Positions 8,000 through 15,025 of a stretch of 17,882 nt of DNA are shown here, piece after piece. The notes beneath the pieces are model-generated. The model searched no databases, was not told the DNA's origin, and saw only the letters and a program-made list of their open reading frames with translations. The stretch's first letter is position 1, and each line of letters begins with the position of its first letter. A program made the translations under genes and the position numbers. The stretch comes from Polaromonas sp. UBA5171. Its GTDB lineage: Bacteria; Pseudomonadota; Gammaproteobacteria; Burkholderiales; Burkholderiaceae_C. The stretch is from positions 23,791 through 41,672 of the forward strand of contig DHWX01000057.1 in NCBI GenBank assembly GCA_002413395.1. The letters run 5' to 3'.

Positions 8000-9688
8000 A
8001 TGCAATATCTACTTGTTTTTGCCCCCTTGTTCTCGAGTTGGTTAATGCCTTTGCATTTTCCCCCATGGGTCAGTTGGCACTCTGAAGCGTTGGCCTTCCT
8101 TGCGGTTTTCATGGCTGCGTGGGTGTCGATGGCCCGCCTGCCGGGCCAGGGCTCCACGGCGCGCACCATCAAGCTGCCCGCCATCATCTGGCCCTTTGTG
8201 CTGCTGGCGCTGCTGGCGCTGGTGCAGAAACTTGCGGGGCTGATGACCTTTTGGGGCGACGTGCTGGTGATCTGGTTTTATGCCGCGCTGTGCATCACCT
8301 GCCTGATTCTTGGCTTTGCTGCCGTACCCGGTCGCACCGAAAAGCGCGGGGCTGACTCGCCCGTCACAGTGCTGGCGCTGGCGCTGGTCATCGGCGGCGT
8401 GGCGTCCACCGTGGTGGCATTGGCCCAGACCTTTGCACTCTGGGAGAACTCGCAATGGATTGCGCGCATGCCGGATTTGCAGCGCCCCGGCGGCAATCTG
8501 TCGCAACCCAATCACCTGGCAACGCTGCTGATGATGGCGCTGGCCAGTGTGGTGTTTCTTCACGAATCCAAAAAACTTTCGGCATTGCCGGGCGCCTCGC
8601 TGGTTTTTGTGTTCGGCCTGGGCCTGGCGGTGACAGGGTCGCGCGCCGGGATGCTGGGATTTGTGGCCTTGCTGGTCTGGTGGTGGGTAAAGCGCTCAAA
8701 AATCGGTAGCCAGACCACGCCCTGGGCCGCTGCCGCGGTGGGTGGCGGGTTTCTGCTGCTCTTTGGCTTGTGGCCCAGGTTTTATGCGCTGGTAGAAATG
8801 TCCGGCACTGCGGAGCCGCGTCTGCTTGACAGCGGGGGCCGGCTTCAGGTCTGGCCGCAACTGGTTGAGGCGCTTTTTGAGAAGCCCTGGTGGGGCTGGG
8901 GCATCCGTGAAGTGGCCAGGGCGCAAAATTCGGTCGCCCATGCTTATGCGTTCAGCTTGCCGTTTACCTACAGCCACAACCTGGTGCTCGATCTGGCCTT
9001 ATGGCTTGGCTTGCCGATTGCCGCCATTCTGGTTCTGGCGGGAGGGGTCTGGCTGTGGCGGCGCGCTGTGGCAGCCAACCAGCTCTTGCCCTGGTATTGC
9101 CTGGCGGTTGCCCTTCCGCTGGCCGCGCATTCCATGGTGGAGTATCCGTTTGCCTATGCCTACTTCCTGGCACCGGTGATGTTCTTGCTGGGCGTCATGG
9201 AGGCGTCGCTGGGCGTGCCGCCGGTTTTTCGGCTGAAGCTGCCGATTGCCGTGGCGGCCCTGTTCGTGACCAGCGCGCTGCTGCTGTGGTCGGCGGTTGA
9301 ATACTTCAGGATTGAAGAGGATTTCCGGGTGGTGCGGTTTGAGGCTTTGCACATCGGACAAACTCCCGCAAGCTACCAAAAACCCGATGTGCTGCTCTTG
9401 ACGCAGTTGGGCGCCTTGCTCGAAGGCGGCAGGATGCCACCCAGGCCGGGCATGAGCGCTGATGAGCTGCTGCTGCTTAAAAACGTAGCGCTGCACTACC
9501 CCTGGACCGCCACGCAAAACCGCTACGCGCTGGCGCTGGCGCTGAACGGCCAGCCCGGGGAAGCGATGCGGCAATTGCGTGTCATGCGCGTGTTTTACGG
9601 CGAGAAAATGTATCAGGAGATCAAGGCGAACTGGAGTGCCTTGGCGAAGGACAAATATCCGCAATTGCGCGAACTGAACTTGCCTTGA
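8000..9688 (+). CDS. PglL/Wzy_C-family O-oligosaccharyltransferase (putative pilin glycosylation ligase)
   Basis: The 562-residue protein is a polytopic membrane protein with about a dozen hydrophobic segments. Its large periplasmic loop holds the Wzy_C ligase region. TGSRAGMLGFVALLVWWW, the VWPQLVEALFEKPWWGWGI block and SHNLVLDLALWLGLP with His326 are typical of PglL/O-antigen-ligase enzymes. The C-terminal soluble part (about residues 440-560) resembles the extra domain of PglL-type ligases. These enzymes transfer lipid-linked oligosaccharides to periplasmic proteins, often pilin. Its place right after pilA makes PilA the likely acceptor, as for TfpO/PilO. The ATG at 8000 follows an in-frame stop (7994) and has no ribosome-binding site; ATG 8045 is an alternative. 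WaaL-type function is less likely because no LPS genes are nearby. Confidence 0.85.
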   Translation: MQYLLVFAPLFSSWLMPLHFPPWVSWHSEALAFLAVFMAAWVSMARLPGQGSTARTIKLPAIIWPFVLLALLALVQKLAGLMTFWGDVLVIWFYAALCITCLILGFAAVPGRTEKRGADSPVTVLALALVIGGVASTVVALAQTFALWENSQWIARMPDLQRPGGNLSQPNHLATLLMMALASVVFLHESKKLSALPGASLVFVFGLGLAVTGSRAGMLGFVALLVWWWVKRSKIGSQTTPWAAAAVGGGFLLLFGLWPRFYALVEMSGTAEPRLLDSGGRLQVWPQLVEALFEKPWWGWGIREVARAQNSVAHAYAFSLPFTYSHNLVLDLALWLGLPIAAILVLAGGVWLWRRAVAANQLLPWYCLAVALPLAAHSMVEYPFAYAYFLAPVMFLLGVMEASLGVPPVFRLKLPIAVAALFVTSALLLWSAVEYFRIEEDFRVVRFEALHIGQTPASYQKPDVLLLTQLGALLEGGRMPPRPGMSADELLLLKNVALHYPWTATQNRYALALALNGQPGEAMRQLRVMRVFYGEKMYQEIKANWSALAKDKYPQLRELNLP

Positions 9689-9712
9689 GAGAAAAAAAAT
9701 CCTGCTTACCCT

Positions 9713-9734
9713 TAATAGGGGTCAGATTCCAATT
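9713..9734 (+). repeat. 22-bp dispersed repeat, copy B
   Basis: Exact inverted copy of 6043-6064, core GGGGTCAGATTCCAATT. It lies 24 bases after the pglL stop and upstream of the mazEF-type pair. A partial direct duplicate follows at 9741-9753 (TCAGATTCAATTA against TCAGATTCCAATTA). Confidence 0.9.
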
Positions 9735-9790
9735 AAATCCTCAGATTCAATTACTCAAACCGTCCCAGCATCTGGACTGAGCCTCATCGT

Positions 9791-9844
9791 GTATCAACAA
9801 TGTTGACGTTTGGTGATGAAACCGCTATCGTATCAACATTGACG
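9791..9844 (+). promoter_or_regulatory. mazEF-type promoter with duplicated operator
   Basis: A -35-like TTGACG (9803-9808) and a -10-like TATCGT (9826-9831) are 17 bases apart. The -35 lies inside the palindrome TCAACA-A-TGTTGA (9794-9806). A related element, GTATCAACATTGACG (9830-9844), repeats most of GTATCAACAATGTTGACG (9791-9808) immediately downstream of the -10. Two operator copies flanking the -10 fit autorepression by the MazE/MazF complex (inference). Confidence 0.6.
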
Positions 9845-9860
9845 CAACAAAGAGATCGAC

Positions 9861-10103
9861 ATGCTGGTAACTGTCAAAAAGTGGGGTAACAGTGCCTCCA
9901 TCCGCATTCCGGCCGGGATTATGGAGGCCGCCCGGCTGCATCTGGACGATCAGGTTGATGTTCGTGAAGAGGGGGGCATTATTGTGATCGACCCCGTTCG
10001 CACCAAGGAATACGACCTGGCCAAACTGCTGGCTGGCATCACGCCGGAAAATCTGCATGATGAAGCCAATTTTGGTGCGCCCGCTGGCCAAGAGCTTTTT
10101 TGA
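9861..10103 (+). CDS. mazE: MazE/PemI-type antitoxin (AbrB fold)
   Basis: The 80-residue protein begins MLVTVKKWGNSASIRIPAGI followed by MEAARLHLDDQVDVRE. This is the MazE/PemI/ChpAI swapped-hairpin DNA-binding domain with the KWGNS..IRIP signature. The C-terminal tail (YDLAKLLAGITPENLHDEAN) is the toxin-binding segment with the conserved L..LL..I...N.H.E pattern. An AAGAGA at 9849-9854 serves as ribosome-binding site. The stop codon overlaps the toxin ATG by one base (TGATG). It appears intact and is probably autoregulated through the flanking repeats upstream. Family members are also called pemI or chpBI; the choice of symbol is nominal. Confidence 0.93.
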   Translation: MLVTVKKWGNSASIRIPAGIMEAARLHLDDQVDVREEGGIIVIDPVRTKEYDLAKLLAGITPENLHDEANFGAPAGQELF

Positions 10104-10438
10104 TGGTGGCTCGCTACGTGCCCGAAGCGGGAGATATTGTCTGGCTGCAGTTCGCCCCCCAGGCGGGTCATGAGCAGGCAGGCCACCAGCCGGCGTTGGT
10201 TATTAGTCCATCAGACTACAACGCCAAAACCGGCCTTTTGCTTTGTTGCCCGATGACGACGCAAATCAAGGGCTACCCGTTCGAGGTAACCCTTGCTGGA
10301 GACCGTCCGGGCGCTGCACTGGCGGACCAGGTGAAAAGCCTGGACTGGGTAGCACGCAAGGCGCGGCGCAAAGGCAAGGTATCAGCCGATGAACTGGCAC
10401 AAGTCAGGGCGAAGATGGTGGCCTTGATTGGGGGTTGA
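10103..10438 (+). CDS. mazF: MazF/PemK-type endoribonuclease toxin
   Basis: The 111-residue protein has MazF/PemK motifs: YVPEAGDIVWLQFAPQAGHE at the N-terminus (DIV...F), GHQPALVISPSDYN, LLLCCPMTTQIKGYPFEV (the PiT.....P core) and ALADQVKSLDWVAR near the C-terminus. These toxins cut mRNA or tRNA at short sequences when released from the antitoxin. The ATG at 10103 shares a base with the antitoxin stop. A TTG one codon earlier is possible but less likely. It looks intact. Its 3' end faces the converging phaM, with repeat copy C in between. ChpB is an equally valid family name. Confidence 0.94.
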   Translation: MVARYVPEAGDIVWLQFAPQAGHEQAGHQPALVISPSDYNAKTGLLLCCPMTTQIKGYPFEVTLAGDRPGAALADQVKSLDWVARKARRKGKVSADELAQVRAKMVALIGG

Positions 10439-10452
10439 TTGCGCTTAATCAA

Positions 10453-10493
10453 TGAGCGGTAATCGGGGTCAGATTTCAATGAAATCCCGCTCA
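10453..10493. repeat. Nested inverted repeat between mazF and phaM
   Basis: The outer stem is TGAGCGG (10453-10459) with CCGCTCA (10487-10493). Inside it is a second perfect stem, GATTTCA-A-TGAAATC (10472-10486), leaving a 12-base one-sided bulge. The structure spans repeat copy C and ends on the phaM stop codon. It may act as a bidirectional 3'-end structure for the two convergent genes, but there is no T-tract. Confidence 0.5.
10465..10480 (+). repeat. Degenerate third copy of the dispersed repeat (copy C)
   Basis: GGGGTCAGATTTCAAT differs by one base from the GGGGTCAGATTCCAAT core of copies A and B. It is in the same orientation as copy B and lies 26 bases after the mazF stop, so copies B and C bracket the mazEF-type pair. 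Confidence 0.75.
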
Positions 10494-11385
10494 AGGCGTG
10501 CGTTTTTTGACGCCAAGCGCGGTCTTGCGCGCTGGCGCTTTTGGCGCTGCCCGCGATGACGGTTTGCCCGCTACCGGCGTAGGCCAGGTCTGGCTGTTGC
10601 GCAGGGCGGTGTTCATGGCGGCGCGCGCGCCATCTGCCACGGTTTTGCTGGCGCCTTGAGCCATGCCCTTGGCCAGACCGGTGGCCATGTTGGTCGCTGT
10701 TTTCACTGCGTCCTTGGCCAGGCCGGCCGCGCGGTTTTTGGTGCTGTCAAGGGTTCCCTTCTTGGCGGCCTCTTTCATCGCATCGGCGGCAATGGTTTGA
10801 AACTGCTGGGTCAGCGCACCCCACCATTGCATCGGATCCACGACACCGCCAGCCGCCGCAAGCGATGGCTGGCTGGCCTTGGCTTTCGTTTTGGACGCGC
10901 TGGCTTTTGCGGGCCTGGCGTCAGTTGCGGGCGGTGCGACGGGTTCGGCACCGGGCTGGGCCCGCCTGATAGGCTGAGGGCGGAATCTCCAGCCCCGAAA
11001 ACGTTCTGGCCGTGTCGGCGGCGCTTTGCACGCCACCGGCCACGCTGTCGGCCACCTTGAGCTTGAAGGCATTGGCCACGTCACCCATGTTGAAATTCAT
11101 GCCCTTGAGCGTGGCCAGCGTCATTTTCTGCACCTCCAGCGCCTGAATCGTGGCCTTGAGTGCCAGGGCGTTCTGGTCGAGCCAGAATTGCACCGTCTTG
11201 AGTTCCTGGATGCGCTTGTCGAGTTCTTCCACATTGAGCGTGGGGGCCACCCAGTTGCCAAGGCTGGGCAACTGCGGGATGCTCTGCGCGGCGCTACCGG
11301 CCGCCTGTTTGGCCAGGTTCTGCAAAAAATCGAATCCGGGCACCAATTTGCCGAATCCGGGAAAAGAATTGTCTGCGTTGCTCAT
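10491..11385 (-). pseudogene. phaM: PhaM-family polyhydroxyalkanoate granule protein, frameshifted
   Basis: PhaM activates PHA synthase and links PHB granules to the nucleoid in Cupriavidus. From the ATG at 11383-11385 (GGAGA just upstream) the first frame reads MSNADNSFPGFGKLVPGFDF onward, with the PhaM signature near residues 50-95 (TLNVEELDKRIQELKTVQFW and QALEVQKMTLATLK). This frame stops at 10921, giving 154 residues with an arginine-rich, non-family tail. The other frame continues from about 10965 with AQPGAEPVAPPATDARPAKA, then PMQWWGALTQQFQTIA and a Lys/Ala/Pro-rich C-terminus ending KKRTP at 10491. One indel at about 10955-10972, in a GC-rich run, would restore a protein of about 297 residues. 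A sequencing error cannot be excluded. Confidence 0.78.
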
Positions 11386-11577
11386 GGCGTCTCCTGGCGG
11401 GTTGTGGGCTGCGACTGTTGCAGCTTGCATTGTGCAGCGCTATGGCGGCGCGTCAACCGGGTTTTATGCTGGCCGGGCCGTCGGGCCTGCTAAGCTTGGG
11501 CGATGAAAAGCCGCTTTCACCGGGCATGCCACGCCAGGGAGATTGACCAGGCACGTTGCTTTTAACTGTTTCACTTC

Positions 11578-12183
11578 ATGGCTTACACCTTTGCTTCGGC
11601 CACTGTTTTGCTGCTACTGATCACCGACCCGATCGGCAACATCCCGATCTTTGTCAGCGCCCTGCGCGGCGTGGCGGCCGAGCGGCGCATGCGGGTCATC
11701 CTGCGCGAAGTGCTGATTGCCTTTTTGCTGCTGCTGGCTTTCATGTTTGTGGGTGACGGTTTTTTGCGCCTGATGAACCTGAGCGAGCTGTCGCTGCAAA
11801 TTGCCGGAGCGGTGGTGATGTTTCTGATTGCGCTGCGCATGATTTTTCCGTCGGCGCAACCCGATAGCGCGCCGCTGGAAGGTGAGCCGCTGATCGTGCC
11901 GCTGGCCATTCCGGCGCTGGCGGGTCCGTCGGCACTGGCCACGGTGATGCTGCTGGTGTCGCAAGCGCCGGCCCGGCGGCTGGAATGGGTTGCCGCGCTG
12001 TGCGTGACCATGACCGTCTGTGCGGTGGTGCTGGTGCTGTCGGAGCGGATTCAGCGGCTGGCAGGTGACCGCGCGATGATGGCCTTTGAGCGGCTGATGG
12101 GGCTGATTCTGGTGGCGATTTCGGTCGAAATGCTGCTGCGGGGGATACGGCTTTTTGTGATGCAGATTGGAAGCGCTGCTTAA
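11578..12183 (+). CDS. MarC-family integral membrane protein
   Basis: The 201-residue protein has about six hydrophobic segments and the duplicated MarC features: LLLLITDPIGNIPIFVSALR (variant of the NP.G..P motif) in the first half and VPLAIPALAGPSALATVMLL in the second. MarC/YhgN proteins are inner-membrane proteins of unknown transport role; the old link to antibiotic resistance was not confirmed. Length is usual (about 200-220). No strong ribosome-binding site precedes the ATG. The stop overlaps that of the convergent FAH-family gene within CTTAAG. Confidence 0.9.
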   Translation: MAYTFASATVLLLLITDPIGNIPIFVSALRGVAAERRMRVILREVLIAFLLLLAFMFVGDGFLRLMNLSELSLQIAGAVVMFLIALRMIFPSAQPDSAPLEGEPLIVPLAIPALAGPSALATVMLLVSQAPARRLEWVAALCVTMTVCAVVLVLSERIQRLAGDRAMMAFERLMGLILVAISVEMLLRGIRLFVMQIGSAA

Positions 12184-13160
12184 GCAGCGGCGATTTTCTG
12201 GTCAATCGCGCCGAACACCGATAGCCCGTCCTTGCCGTTGACTTCAATGCGGATGGTGTCGCCAAACTTCATGAATTCTGTTTTGGGCTGGCCGTCCTGA
12301 ATGGTTTCAATCGCGCGTTTTTCGGCAATGCAGCTGTAGCCGTGGCTCCAGTCCTTGTTGCTCACGGTGCCCGAGCCGACAATGCTGCCGGCCCGCACAT
12401 TGCGGGTTTTGCAGAGGTGGGCAATCAGCTGGCCGAAATGAAAGGTCATCTCGGGACCGGCCTCGCACATGCCGACCTTGCGGCCGTTCCAGCTGCTTTG
12501 CAGCGTCAGGTGCAAGCGTCCCTTGCGCCAGGCGTCGCCGACTTCATCGAGCGTGACCGCGACCGGGCTGAAGGCCGTGGCCGGTTTGCTCTGGACAAAG
12601 CCAAAGCCCTTGGCCAGTTCGTCGGGAATCAGCTTGCGCAGAGACACGTCATTGGCCAACAACAGCAGGCGAACGCCTTCGAGCGCCTGCGCCGGGCTTG
12701 CGCCCATGGGCACATCGGCCGTGATCACGGCGACTTCGGCCTCAAAGTCGATACCAAAGGCTTCGCTGGGCACCACCACGTCGTCGCATGGGCCCAGAAA
12801 ATCGTCGCTGCCGCCCTGGTACATCAGCGGGTCGGTGTAAAAGGACGCGGGCACCTCGGCGTTTCGCGCCTTGCGCACCAGCTCCACATGGCTGATGAAG
12901 GCCGAGCCATCAGCCCACTGGTAAGCCCGCGGCAGCGGCGCCATGCAGCGGGCTGGCTCAAACGGGAAGGCATGGTACGCCTTGCCGCCATTGAGCGTTT
13001 CATACAGGTCCTGCAATTGCGGCGACATGAAGTTCCAGTCGTCCAGCACCTGCTGAAGCTTGCTGGCGATGCCCGTCGCATAATGCGCCATGGCAAGATC
13101 GCGCGACACCACAATGAGCTGGCCGTCGCGTGATCCGTCTTTGTAAGTGGCAAGTTTCAT
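12180..13160 (-). CDS. Fumarylacetoacetate hydrolase (FAH) family protein
   Basis: The 326-residue protein belongs to the FAH fold, whose metal-dependent members cleave C-C bonds in 2,4-dioxo compounds or act on acylpyruvates and aromatic ring-cleavage products. The metal ligands are visible: Glu140-X-Glu142 in GIDFEAEVAVI and Asp171 in LLANDVSLR. Other family blocks are GFGFVQSKPATAFSPVAVT and NVRAGSIVGSGTVSNKD (the GS.IG.GTVS type). The N-terminal domain begins MKLATYKDGSRDGQLIVVSR. The substrate is unknown; no catabolic operon surrounds it. True fumarylacetoacetase (tyrosine breakdown) is usually longer, so I use the family name only. The 3' end overlaps marC by 4 bases. Confidence 0.92.
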   Translation of the reverse strand: MKLATYKDGSRDGQLIVVSRDLAMAHYATGIASKLQQVLDDWNFMSPQLQDLYETLNGGKAYHAFPFEPARCMAPLPRAYQWADGSAFISHVELVRKARNAEVPASFYTDPLMYQGGSDDFLGPCDDVVVPSEAFGIDFEAEVAVITADVPMGASPAQALEGVRLLLLANDVSLRKLIPDELAKGFGFVQSKPATAFSPVAVTLDEVGDAWRKGRLHLTLQSSWNGRKVGMCEAGPEMTFHFGQLIAHLCKTRNVRAGSIVGSGTVSNKDWSHGYSCIAEKRAIETIQDGQPKTEFMKFGDTIRIEVNGKDGLSVFGAIDQKIAAA

Positions 13161-13401
13161 CCGTGTCCTGCTTGATGGCTGTTGATGGAGGTCGATTGTG
13201 CTCTGAGCGCACTGTCAGTGCTGCCGGGCTGCGATCTGCGAGACTGCATCCGTTCGAGTCAATGTTAAATTTTAGTGCGCTGCCTGCCTGCCTGCCGATC
13301 TGCCCCCAAGCGTGGCGCGGGATGGCCGCGCCAAGCCGTCGGGGCATGGTGCACGGCGGAACTGCTTTGTGGCAACTTTTTTGTCATTCGGGGCGCATCC
13401 A

Positions 13402-14595
13402 ATGATGCATACACCGGCAGTACCGCCTCCCGACGTTGCGCGCGGCGCGCCCACCTGGCGCGCGCTGGGCATGCTGGCAGCGGTGGTGCTGGCCGCCCAT
13501 GCCCTGGTCTTGCGCAACGCGCCCAGCCAGTTCGGCCCGGTGCTGGCCCCGGCGTCACAGCGCACCCGGGTTTTCGTGACGCGCAGCATTGCGCCGCTGC
13601 CATCAGTTGAAGTTGCAGCGCCCGTGGCCGTTGCCAGGGTCATGCCCGTTGCCAAACCAGCCGACAAGCCCGCCACAGCCAAAAGACTTAAGGAAAAGGT
13701 GGCTTCAGTTCAGCAGGAACCGCTGCAGTCAGCCACTGATTTCATGGCACGAGCCGACCCGGAACCCACCGCCACCAGCGCCCCCGATGCCCCGGCCCGC
13801 ACAAGCAGTGCGCCTGCCGTGACCACCGACATGCTCGACCCCGTCCAGGTCGCTGCGGCCCCCGTCACGGCGGCGGCGTCTGCTGCCACCGTCGTCAGTG
13901 CCGCCAGTGCCGCTGCAGTACCCTCAACCGGCCCCAGCCTGACCCCGATAACGGCCATTGCCTTACCCCCAAGCAGCAAGCTGGAGTACACCATGACAGG
14001 CCAAGCCAAGGGACTGACTTACTACGCCAAGGCGGAACTGGTCTGGAACAACGCAGGCAGCAGCTATGACGCCAGCATGACCGTCAGCGCGCTGTTTCTG
14101 GGTTCGCGCAGCATGACCAGCAGAGGCCAACTTGGCGCGGAAGGCTTGGCGCCGACGCGCTTTTCCGACAAGTCCAGAACCGAAGTGGCGGCGCATTTCG
14201 AACCCGATAAAGGCCAGATTTCATTCAGCGCCAACACGCCCTCGGTGCCGTGGATCAAGGGCGCGCAAGACCGGATGAGCGTTTTTTTGCAACTTGGCGG
14301 CCTGCTGGCGGGCAACCCGGCGGGGTTTCCGCCGGGCACCGCGATTTCGATGTTCACCGTCGGGCCGCGTGATGCCGACACCTGGACTTTTGTGGTGGAG
14401 GCCGAGGAAAAACTCAACCTGCCTTATGGTGAAGTGCACACGCTCAAACTTGCGCGCCAGCCCCGGCGTGAGTTCGACCAGAAAATTGAACTGTGGTACG
14501 CGCCTGCGCTGGGCTACCTGCCTGTGCGCACCAGGATCACCCAGAATAATGGGGACTATATTGACCAGCGGCTCAGCACCGTGACGCCTTCCTGA
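13402..14595 (+). CDS. DUF3108 domain-containing protein
   Basis: The 397-residue protein has an N-terminal hydrophobic segment (about residues 17-34, ALGMLAAVVLAAHALVL) that would anchor it in the inner membrane. A long Ala/Pro/Thr-rich linker follows (about 35-190). The C-terminal domain runs from LEYTMTGQAKGLTYYAKAEL, with GSRSMTSRGQLGAEGLAPTRFS-like and AEEKLNLPYGEVHTLKL segments. This fits DUF3108 proteins of Burkholderiales, whose function is unknown; the layout (anchor, linker, periplasmic beta-rich domain) is TonB-like. The ATG at 13402 is chosen because it precedes the membrane anchor; the frame extends upstream to 13312 with unlikely residues. A second ATG follows immediately. Confidence 0.85.
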   Translation: MMHTPAVPPPDVARGAPTWRALGMLAAVVLAAHALVLRNAPSQFGPVLAPASQRTRVFVTRSIAPLPSVEVAAPVAVARVMPVAKPADKPATAKRLKEKVASVQQEPLQSATDFMARADPEPTATSAPDAPARTSSAPAVTTDMLDPVQVAAAPVTAAASAATVVSAASAAAVPSTGPSLTPITAIALPPSSKLEYTMTGQAKGLTYYAKAELVWNNAGSSYDASMTVSALFLGSRSMTSRGQLGAEGLAPTRFSDKSRTEVAAHFEPDKGQISFSANTPSVPWIKGAQDRMSVFLQLGGLLAGNPAGFPPGTAISMFTVGPRDADTWTFVVEAEEKLNLPYGEVHTLKLARQPRREFDQKIELWYAPALGYLPVRTRITQNNGDYIDQRLSTVTPS

Positions 14596-14699
14596 ACCGC
14601 CCGCGCAGCGTTCAAGGACGTCCGCCGGCGGGCGATGTTGTGGCGCTTTGGCACCACACAGGAAAATTTACCTCCCGGTTTACGCTGTTCTCTTGAACT

Positions 14700-14715
14700 T
14701 GGCACTATCGTTGCT
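14700..14715 (+). promoter_or_regulatory. Consensus sigma-54 promoter before DUF3567 gene
   Basis: TGGCAC-TATCG-TTGCT matches TGGCAC-N5-TTGCW exactly. The predicted start near 14726 leaves only about 13 bases before the ATG at 14739, just at the AAAGGA ribosome-binding sequence. A weaker sigma-70-like pair, TTGAAC (14693-14698) and TATCTG (14715-14720) 16 bases apart, overlaps it. Confidence 0.6.
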
Positions 14716-14738
14716 ATCTGAATCAAAAGGATACAACC

Positions 14739-15020
14739 ATGCAAATGCTTTACGACTCAGATACCTTTGTGGTGGTGCAGATTCTCGCCAACGCGCCAGA
14801 AGAATCCGCGCCTGCTCCGGCCATCCCCGAGTTGGCGCGCCACGGATTTGAAATCGTGGACAAGCGCTCCGGCAAGGAGGTGTACCTGGATGGTTCGTGG
14901 GCAGAAATGTTCCAGCAGCGCCTGAGCGCCTGGGCCCAAAAAACGCCGACCCAAGAAGAAATCGAAGACACCCTGGAAGGCTACAGCGGCTTGGCCAATA
15001 CACCGATCTCGCTGCACTGA
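14739..15020 (+). CDS. DUF3567 family protein
   Basis: The 93-residue protein begins MQMLYDSDTFVVVQILANAP, then PELARHGFEIVDKRSGKEVY, LDGSWAEMFQQRLSAW and a C-terminal PTQEEIEDTLEGYSGLANTP. The MQMLY.SD.FVVV start, the GFEIVDK.....LDG..A..F block and the LA..P..LH end match DUF3567, a small cytoplasmic family of Burkholderiales with no known function. A good ribosome-binding sequence (AAAGGA, 14726-14731) precedes it. It ends 5 bases before the ChaN-like gene, so the two form an operon, apparently read from the sigma-54-type promoter. Confidence 0.88.
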   Translation: MQMLYDSDTFVVVQILANAPEESAPAPAIPELARHGFEIVDKRSGKEVYLDGSWAEMFQQRLSAWAQKTPTQEEIEDTLEGYSGLANTPISLH

Positions 15021-15025
15021 CAGGC

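Noticed and set aside
12342..13133. 263-codon plus-strand frame antisense to the FAH gene
   Set aside because: Shadow of the opposite strand's codon bias; no motif or ribosome-binding site, and the FAH frame has its metal ligands.
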